Made by a program: the position numbers and the translations under genes. The notes under the pieces are model-generated. The model made no database searches. It was not told the origin of the DNA and saw nothing but the letters and a program-made list of their open reading frames with translations. DNA of 11,088 nucleotides, taken from positions 1 through 11,088 of the forward strand of contig JAJZVE010000096.1 in assembly GCA_021845835.1 (NCBI GenBank). Direction: 5' to 3'. Positions 6,405 through 11,088 of this stretch are shown here, in pieces (the first letter of the stretch is position 1; each line of letters begins with the position of its first letter). The DNA is from Pseudomonadota bacterium (GTDB taxonomy: Bacteria; Pseudomonadota; Alphaproteobacteria; Acetobacterales; Acetobacteraceae).

Positions 6405-6428
6405 CACACCACTCGTCCGAACCACACT
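6401..6428 (+). promoter_or_regulatory. candidate sigma-70 promoter for xseB-dxs-tlyA
   Basis: A perfect -35 hexamer TTGACA (6401-6406) overlaps the deacetylase stop codon. The best -10 at normal spacing, CACACT (6423-6428, 16-base spacer), is poor. It lies about 70 bases ahead of xseB, a plausible leader length. Only the -35 is convincing. Confidence 0.3.
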
Positions 6429-6499
6429 CCTCTCGCTTTCGTTGCGATCCGTCCCCGGGGCGCGGCGGTTAGAAGCGCCAGGGAGTGCAGGAGTAGCCG

Positions 6500-6760
6500 A
6501 TGCCCGCGACCAGTCCGTCCGCCTCCCCGCCCGCGCAGGACGTGGCGCTGCTCTCGTTCGAGGATGCACTGGGCGAGCTGGAGCGGATCGTGCGCGGGCT
6601 GGAGGGCGGCCAGCAGCGGCTGGACGACGCCATCGCCGCCTACGAGCGCGGCACCACGCTGCGGCGACATTGCGAGGCCAGGCTGGCGGAAGCGGAGGCG
6701 CGCGTGCAGGCCATCGTGGCCGGCAGCGACGGTTCGCTCACCCTCAGCACGGCCGAGTGA
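6500..6760 (+). CDS. xseB: exodeoxyribonuclease VII small subunit
   Basis: Small subunit of exonuclease VII, which with XseA degrades single-stranded DNA to oligonucleotides in repair. The protein is 86 aa, in the family's normal range. The core [20 protein letters not shown] (18-37) followed by [22 protein letters not shown] is the standard XseB helical pattern. The first seventeen residues are a Pro/Ser/Ala-rich tail of low conservation. AGGAG at 6489-6493, six bases before the ATG, supports the start. The gene opens an operon with dxs (10-base gap) and tlyA. No XseA gene is in the window. Confidence 0.95.
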   Translation: MPATSPSASPPAQDVALLSFEDALGELERIVRGLEGGQQRLDDAIAAYERGTTLRRHCEARLAEAEARVQAIVAGSDGSLTLSTAE

Positions 6761-6770
6761 GGAAACAGGC

Positions 6771-8702
6771 ATGACTGCCCCCACCGTCTCGCCGCGGCCC
6801 CGCACGCCGCTGCTCGACCGCGTCAGCGTCCCTGCCGACCTGCGCAACCTGTCCGCCGAGCAGCTGAAGCAGCTTGCCGAGGAACTGCGTGCCGAAACCA
6901 TCCATGCCGTGTCCGTGACCGGCGGGCATCTCGGCGCCTCGCTCGGCGTGGTGGAGCTGACGGTGGCGCTGCACGCGGTGTTCGAGACACCGCGTGACCG
7001 GCTGGTGTGGGACGTGGGCCACCAGGCCTACCCGCACAAGATTCTGACCGGCCGGCGCGACCGCATCCGCACGCTGCGCCAGGGCGGCGGCCTCTCGGGC
7101 TTCACGCGCCGCACCGAGAGCGAATACGACCCGTTCGGCGCCGCCCATTCCTCCACGTCCATTTCCGCCGGCCTCGGCATGGCGGCAGCGCGCGACCTCA
7201 AGCACGAGGAGCGGCACGTCATCGCCGTGATCGGCGACGGCGCGATGAGCGCGGGCATGGCCTACGAGGCGATGAACAACGCCGGCGCGCTGCGTTCGCG
7301 GCTGATCGTCGTGCTCAACGACAACGACATGTCGATCGCGCCGCCCGTGGGCGCGATGAGCGCCTATCTGTCGCGGCTGCTGTCGTCGCAGAAATTCCTG
7401 TCGCTGCGCGAACTGGCCGCGCGCATGGCGCGGCGCTTCCCGCGCGCGCTGGAGCGCACCGCCCGCCGCGCCGACGAATTCGCCCGCGGCATGCTGACCG
7501 GCGGCACGCTGTTCGAGGAACTCGGCTTCTACTATGTCGGCCCGATCGACGGCCACAACCTGGACCATCTGCTGCCGGTGCTGCGCAACGTGCGCGAGGC
7601 GGAAGAAAGCGGCCCGATCCTGCTGCACGTCATCACGCAGAAGGGCAAGGGCTACGGTCCGGCGGAGGCGAGCGCGGACAAGCTGCACGCGGTCGGCCGC
7701 TTCAACGTCGCCACCGGCGAGCAGGCCAAGGCGCCGCCCGGCCCGCCCACCTACACCCGCATCTTCGCCGACGCGCTGACGACGGAGGCGGAGCTGGACC
7801 CCGCAATCGTCGCCATCACCGCGGCGATGCCGGCGGGCACCGGGCTCGACCGGTTCGCGCGGCGCTTCCCGACCCGCTGCTTCGACGTCGGCATCGCCGA
7901 GCAGCACGCGGTGACGTTCGCCGCCGGCATGGCGACCGAGGGGCTGAAACCGTTCTGCGCCATCTACTCGACCTTCCTGCAGCGCGCCTACGACCAGGTC
8001 GTGCATGACGTGGCGATCCAGTCGCTGCCGGTGCGCTTCGCCATCGACCGCGCCGGGCTGGTCGGCGCCGACGGCGCCACCCATGCCGGCAGCTTCGATC
8101 TCGCCTATCTCGGCTGCCTGCCCGGCATGGTGCTGATGGCGCCGAGCGACGAAGCCGAACTCGTCCACATGGTCGCGACCGCGGCGGCGATCGGCGACCG
8201 GCCGAGCGCCGTGCGCTATCCACGCGGCGAGGGCACCGGCGTTGCCGTGCCGGCGAAGGGCGAGGTGCTGCCGATCGGCCGCGGCCGCGTGCTGCGCGAG
8301 GGCAACAAAGTGGCGATCCTGGCGCTCGGGCCGCGCGTGGCCGACGCGCTGCGGGCCGCCGAGCAACTGGCGGCGCGCGGCCTGTCCACCACGGTTGCCG
8401 ATGCGCGCTTCGCCAAGCCGCTCGACACCGCGCTGGTCGAGCGGCTGGCGCGGCACCACGAGGTGCTGCTGACCATCGAGGACGGCTCGATCGGCGGATT
8501 CTCCGCGGCGGTGCTGCAGCATCTGGCGCTGCGCGGCCTGCTGGATCGCGGCATGAAGATCCGGCCGATGGTGCTGCCCGACGTGTTCATCGACCACGAC
8601 AGCCCGGCGCGGCAGATCGCGACCGCGGGGCTGGATGCGGCACATATCGTCGCGACGGCGCTGGACGCGCTCGGCCACGCGGACGCCGCCGCGCTGGCCT
8701 GA
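6771..8702 (+). CDS. dxs: 1-deoxy-D-xylulose-5-phosphate synthase
   Basis: Thiamine-diphosphate and Mg-dependent cytosolic enzyme that condenses pyruvate with glyceraldehyde 3-phosphate to give DXP, the first and often rate-limiting step of the MEP isoprenoid pathway. DXP also feeds thiamine and pyridoxal synthesis. The 643-aa length is typical. Landmarks are GGHLGASLG (51-59), [15 protein letters not shown] (81-95), the ThDP motif [16 protein letters not shown] (155-170) with NDNDMSI (183-189), and VGPIDGH (256-262). The transketolase central domain shows [11 protein letters not shown] with catalytic Glu377, then [15 protein letters not shown] (426-440); a C-terminal transketolase domain completes the enzyme. 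GAGGAAA just upstream of the ATG serves as ribosome binding site. In many relatives ispA sits between xseB and dxs; here it is absent. Confidence 0.97.
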   Translation: MTAPTVSPRPRTPLLDRVSVPADLRNLSAEQLKQLAEELRAETIHAVSVTGGHLGASLGVVELTVALHAVFETPRDRLVWDVGHQAYPHKILTGRRDRIRTLRQGGGLSGFTRRTESEYDPFGAAHSSTSISAGLGMAAARDLKHEERHVIAVIGDGAMSAGMAYEAMNNAGALRSRLIVVLNDNDMSIAPPVGAMSAYLSRLLSSQKFLSLRELAARMARRFPRALERTARRADEFARGMLTGGTLFEELGFYYVGPIDGHNLDHLLPVLRNVREAEESGPILLHVITQKGKGYGPAEASADKLHAVGRFNVATGEQAKAPPGPPTYTRIFADALTTEAELDPAIVAITAAMPAGTGLDRFARRFPTRCFDVGIAEQHAVTFAAGMATEGLKPFCAIYSTFLQRAYDQVVHDVAIQSLPVRFAIDRAGLVGADGATHAGSFDLAYLGCLPGMVLMAPSDEAELVHMVATAAAIGDRPSAVRYPRGEGTGVAVPAKGEVLPIGRGRVLREGNKVAILALGPRVADALRAAEQLAARGLSTTVADARFAKPLDTALVERLARHHEVLLTIEDGSIGGFSAAVLQHLALRGLLDRGMKIRPMVLPDVFIDHDSPARQIATAGLDAAHIVATALDALGHADAAALA

Positions 8703-8705
8703 ACG

Positions 8706-9446
8706 GTGGCGCGCCCGCGCGCCGATCAGCGACTGGTCGATCTCGGCCTGGCCGAAAGCCGCACGCGCGCGCAGGCGCTGATCCTCGCCGGCAAGGTGTT
8801 CGCGGACGGACGGCGCATCGCCAAGGCAGGCGAGACCCTGGCCGCCGACACGCCGCTGGAAGTGCGCGGGCAGGATCATCCGTGGGTGTCGCGCGGCGGC
8901 GTCAAGCTCGACCATGCGCTGGCCACGTTCGCGCTGTCGCCGGCCGGGCGCGTCTGTCTCGACATCGGCGCCTCCACCGGCGGCTTCACCGACGTGCTGC
9001 TGGCGCGCGGGGCGGCGCGGGTGCATGCGGTCGATGTCGGTCACGGCCAACTCGCCTGGAAGTTGCGCAGCGATCCGCGCGTCGTCGTGCATGAGCGCGT
9101 CAACGCGCGCCACCTGACGCGGGTGGAGATCGGCGAGGACGTGCAGGCGCTGGTGTGCGACGCGAGCTTCATCGGCCTGGCCACCATCCTGCCGGCGCCG
9201 CTGGCGCTGTGCGCGCCGGGCGCCTGGGCGGTGGCGCTGATCAAGCCGCAGTTCGAGGCCGGGCCGGGACAGGTCGGCAAGAACGGCGTGGTGCGCGACC
9301 CGGCGGTGCATGCGGCGGTGTGCGCGCGCGTCGCCGACTGGTGGCGGGCATTGCCGGGCTGGCGCGTCATCGGCGTGACCGAAAGCCCGATCACCGGGCC
9401 GGAGGGCAACCGCGAATTCCTGCTCGCCGCTGAGCGTCCCGGCTGA
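8706..9446 (+). CDS. tlyA: TlyA-family rRNA (cytidine-2'-O)-methyltransferase
   Basis: TlyA-type RNA 2'-O-methyltransferase; family members methylate cytidines in 16S and/or 23S rRNA, which affects capreomycin sensitivity in mycobacteria. The name 'hemolysin' is historical. The protein is 246 aa from a GTG three bases after the dxs stop, so translation is probably coupled. An S4 RNA-binding domain occupies about residues 6-53 ([20 protein letters not shown]). A Rossmann-like FtsJ methyltransferase domain follows, with the AdoMet motif [16 protein letters not shown] (84-99). The K-D-K-E tetrad can be placed at Lys67 (SRGGVKL), Asp152 (VCDASF), Lys180 (LIKPQFE) and Glu237 (GNREFLL). The dxs-tlyA order is frequent in Proteobacteria. 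Whether it targets one or both rRNAs cannot be read from the sequence. Confidence 0.93.
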   Translation: MARPRADQRLVDLGLAESRTRAQALILAGKVFADGRRIAKAGETLAADTPLEVRGQDHPWVSRGGVKLDHALATFALSPAGRVCLDIGASTGGFTDVLLARGAARVHAVDVGHGQLAWKLRSDPRVVVHERVNARHLTRVEIGEDVQALVCDASFIGLATILPAPLALCAPGAWAVALIKPQFEAGPGQVGKNGVVRDPAVHAAVCARVADWWRALPGWRVIGVTESPITGPEGNREFLLAAERPG

Positions 9447-9447
9447 C

Positions 9448-9474
9448 GCCGCGCCGCGTCGGTTGCGCCGCGGC
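9448..9474 (+). terminator. weak hairpin after tlyA
   Basis: GCCGCG (9448-9453) can pair with CGCGGC (9469-9474) across a 15-base loop, just downstream of the tlyA stop. There is no T-run, and the high-GC context makes such pairing likely by chance. It may reduce readthrough into ppa, but this is speculative. Confidence 0.2.
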
Positions 9475-9520
9475 AGCCATCCGGCCTAGGACTCCGGCAC
9501 TGCGAGCAAGGAGCGCGCGG

Positions 9521-10048
9521 ATGCGCCTGGAAGCCATCGCCATCGGCGTCAACCCGCCGGACGACGTGAACGTGGTCGTCGAGGTCGGCATCGGCGGCGA
9601 GCCGATCAAATACGAGATGGACAAAGCGGCGGGGACGCTGGTGGTGGACCGCTTCCTGCACACGCCGATGCGCTATCCCGGCAATTACGGCTTCGTGCCG
9701 CACACGCTGTCCGACGACGGCGACCCGATCGACGTGCTGGTCGCCAACACGCGGCCGATCGTGCCGGGGGCGGTGATCAACGTGCGTCCGGTCGGCGTGC
9801 TGAAGATGGAGGACGAGAGCGGCGGCGACGAGAAGATCGTGGCGGTGCCGGCGCCGAAGCTGACCAAGCGGTATCTGCACGTGCAGAACTATTCCGACCT
9901 GCCGCAGATCACGCTCGACCAGATCCGCCACTTCTTCGAGCACTACAAGGATCTGGAACCCGGCAAATGGGTCAGGGTGATCGGCTGGGGCGATGCCGCG
10001 GAGGCACGCCACCTGATCGTCGCGGCGATGCGGCGGGCCGGGCGGTAG
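9521..10048 (+). CDS. ppa: inorganic pyrophosphatase, family I
   Basis: Soluble Mg-dependent pyrophosphatase that hydrolyses PPi to two phosphates, pulling biosynthetic reactions forward. The 175-aa length matches bacterial family I enzymes. Visible are [17 protein letters not shown] (30-46), [12 protein letters not shown] (52-63), and the signature [10 protein letters not shown] (65-74), with metal-binding Asp66 and Asp71 corresponding by motif. [15 protein letters not shown] supplies Asp98 and Asp103. The start is secure: AAGGAG at 9508-9513 lies seven bases before the ATG. It follows tlyA by 74 bases. A very weak promoter-like pair (TTGCGC at 9463, TAGGAC at 9487) lies in that gap, so ppa may be read independently or by readthrough. 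Confidence 0.97.
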   Translation: MRLEAIAIGVNPPDDVNVVVEVGIGGEPIKYEMDKAAGTLVVDRFLHTPMRYPGNYGFVPHTLSDDGDPIDVLVANTRPIVPGAVINVRPVGVLKMEDESGGDEKIVAVPAPKLTKRYLHVQNYSDLPQITLDQIRHFFEHYKDLEPGKWVRVIGWGDAAEARHLIVAAMRRAGR

Positions 10049-10063
10049 CGCGGCGCGCCCCGA

Positions 10064-10171
10064 CTACGGCGTGCGCCGCTCGGACTCGCCCTGGTGCAGA
10101 TCGTGGTGCGAGATTTCCGCCAGCAACGCCCAGACCCGCCGCGGCTCCATCGGCTGCTCCGGGTCGTTGAT
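10064..10171 (-). pseudogene. high-GC coding tail: truncated gene 3' end, or a 28-aa mini-ORF
   Basis: On the minus strand an open frame reads INDPEQPMEPRRVWALLAEI, then SHHDLHQGESERRTP and a TAG stop at 10066-10064. About 33 of its 35 sense codons end in G or C, as in the resident genes, and the peptide looks like a real protein C-terminus. I do not recognise the family. Upstream (above about 10170) the frame stays open but composition turns AT-rich, as if the 5' part of the gene had been replaced. Alternatively, the internal ATG at 10150, with GGAG six bases before it (10160-10157), could start a 28-aa protein. The frame converges on ppa with a 15-base gap. Truncated remnant is my preferred reading, with modest certainty. 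Confidence 0.35.
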
Positions 10172-10239
10172 TTTTGTTGCAGTTTCATTATTGGTGTAGG
10201 AAAGTCGCGATCCATCCTGCCTGAACCGTGATAGGAACG
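10172..10239 (+). promoter_or_regulatory. AT-rich upstream region of the acyltransferase gene
   Basis: This stretch is clearly AT-richer than anything to its left and precedes the acyltransferase ATG. A possible -35/-10 pair is TTGTTG (10174-10179) and TAGGAA (10197-10202), 17 bases apart; the -10 is poor. TGAACCG occurs twice (10222-10228 and 10241-10247), flanking the start codon. AGGA (10233-10236) lies three bases before the ATG, closer than usual. The promoter role is inferred from position and composition. Confidence 0.3.
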
Positions 10240-11088
10240 ATGAACCGCGAAACCTCAGTCTACCTGGACATCGTCCGGCTATCGGCGGCCATGGTGGTTT
10301 TCGTCGGTCATGTTAGCGGCATGCGCTTGACAGGCGGCTTCCTGTGGCAGTTTGGCCCTTACATGTCACAGGCAGTGACAGTGTTTTTCGTGCTCTCCGG
10401 TTTTGTCATCGCTTACGTCACCGACGGGCGGGAGGGCACCGCGAGGATCTACTCGATCAGCCGGCTTGCCCGCATCTATTCGGTGGCACTACCCGCTTTG
10501 GTCTTAACCATCGCCCTCGACACGTTGGGACGGACAGTCAATCCGGATGTCTATAACGCGACTTGGGGTTACCACGCGGACGGGCGGATTTGGCAATTTC
10601 TCTCAGGTCTGTTTTTTGTCCATCAAATCTGGTTTTCGGATGTTTCACAGGGATCCTGTCTACCCTACTGGTCGCTTGGCTACGAAGCTTGGTATTATTT
10701 GATTTTTGGTTTGTTTTTTTTTAGCCGCCGCCGGCTGCTTTGGACTGGCTTAGCGATGGCGGCGGCAGGACCTGCCATCCTGGCAATGTTTCCGCTATGG
10801 CTGCTCGGCGTTGGCACATATCGTCTGGCCCGGACGCCGCATATCAGCACTTTCCGGAGTGTCTCGCTTTGGATCGGGTCATTCGCCGGCTGGATTGCGT
10901 ACGAGGCATGGGCGGCAAGGCATGGGCGGCTCGTCGGATTCGCGCCGGCTTGGTTGCGGCGGCCGGAATTGCTCCAGGATTACCTGATTGGCACGCTGTT
11001 TGCCGCGAACCTGCTGGGTTTTGCCGCGGCCGCCCCCTTGTTCGCGCGCCCGATGGCGTCTATCGCGTCGGTCGTGCGCTGGGGGGCG
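10240..11088 (+). CDS. acyltransferase-3 family membrane protein (3' end outside window)
   Basis: Multi-spanning inner-membrane acyltransferase of the OafA/YrhL-like acyltransferase-3 family, which commonly O-acetylates or otherwise acylates lipopolysaccharide O-antigen, exopolysaccharide or other surface glycans. From the ATG, 283 codons are open to the window edge. Family markers are the N-terminal YLDIVRLSAAMVVFVGHV (8-25; Arg13 and His24 match the conserved Arg...His of helix 1), VTVFFVLSGFVIAY (46-59), the basic loop ISRLARIYSV (73-82), and YWSLGYEAWYYLIFG (143-157), whose Glu149 corresponds to the WSLGVEE motif. Further hydrophobic helices follow. Codon use is relaxed, with many T-ending codons and a T-rich run near 10710-10722, unlike the housekeeping genes to the left, which suggests horizontal acquisition. 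The substrate cannot be deduced. Confidence 0.88.
   Translation, partial: MNRETSVYLDIVRLSAAMVVFVGHVSGMRLTGGFLWQFGPYMSQAVTVFFVLSGFVIAYVTDGREGTARIYSISRLARIYSVALPALVLTIALDTLGRTVNPDVYNATWGYHADGRIWQFLSGLFFVHQIWFSDVSQGSCLPYWSLGYEAWYYLIFGLFFFSRRRLLWTGLAMAAAGPAILAMFPLWLLGVGTYRLARTPHISTFRSVSLWIGSFAGWIAYEAWAARHGRLVGFAPAWLRRPELLQDYLIGTLFAANLLGFAAAAPLFARPMASIASVVRWGA

Noticed and set aside
5430..6569. Long minus-strand open frame opposite the deacetylase gene
   Set aside because: The deacetylase on the plus strand has every active-site motif. The antisense frame lacks family features and reflects GC-rich codon structure.
6744..9311. Very long open frame on the minus strand opposite dxs and tlyA
   Set aside because: Its translation is low-complexity Arg/His/Gln/Ala-rich with no domain pattern, while the plus strand encodes complete, recognisable Dxs and TlyA. 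It is a shadow of high-GC coding.
10709..10722. T-rich run inside the acyltransferase gene as a possible terminator or frameshift
   Set aside because: The frame continues intact through it with family motifs on both sides, and no preceding hairpin is evident. It simply encodes Phe/Leu in a membrane helix.

Overview
The window is about 11 kb of high-GC DNA with densely packed genes, very high G/C at third codon positions and gene neighbourhoods typical of Alphaproteobacteria. A zinc-ribbon DinB, a DUF1849/EipB envelope protein and an HDAC-xseB-dxs-tlyA row suggest Rhodospirillales, possibly Acetobacteraceae. The family-level placement is inference. Most of the window is ordinary chromosomal housekeeping content. 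No rRNA, tRNA, CRISPR array or recognisable transposase was seen.

Layout. Positions 1-1040 (+) hold the 3' part of an NRAMP-superfamily metal transporter, followed by a possible 50-aa small protein (1058-1210) and a secreted EipB-like protein (1297-2088). This block converges, with a 4-base gap, on a minus-strand set whose transcription order is small partner protein (5102-4806), HEPN-like protein (4825-4307), fructokinase-type ROK kinase mak (4275-3352) and DNA polymerase IV dinB (3352-2093). The first two genes have visibly lower GC than their surroundings and look like an acquired two-gene toxin-antitoxin-like cassette placed in front of mak-dinB.

From 5203 on the plus strand come a TusA-family protein, a zinc-dependent histone deacetylase-family amidohydrolase, and a tight operon xseB-dxs-tlyA (gaps of 10 and 3 bases). 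The operon covers exonuclease VII small subunit, the entry enzyme of MEP isoprenoid synthesis, and an rRNA 2'-O-methyltransferase. Family I inorganic pyrophosphatase (ppa) follows with its own strong ribosome binding site.

After ppa the composition changes abruptly near 10170. A short high-GC coding tail on the minus strand (10064-10171) abuts AT-rich DNA, which leads into a membrane acyltransferase-3 gene (10240 to the window edge) with relaxed codon use. This looks like the edge of an acquired, surface-polysaccharide-modification type segment.

The most interesting items are the HEPN plus partner cassette, the compositional breakpoint with its truncated tail or mini-ORF near 10170, the NRAMP transporter lacking the canonical metal-binding Met-Pro-His of helix 6, and the 50-aa ORF with a strong Shine-Dalgarno sequence. 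I saw no multi-gene system that I could defend as wholly new.
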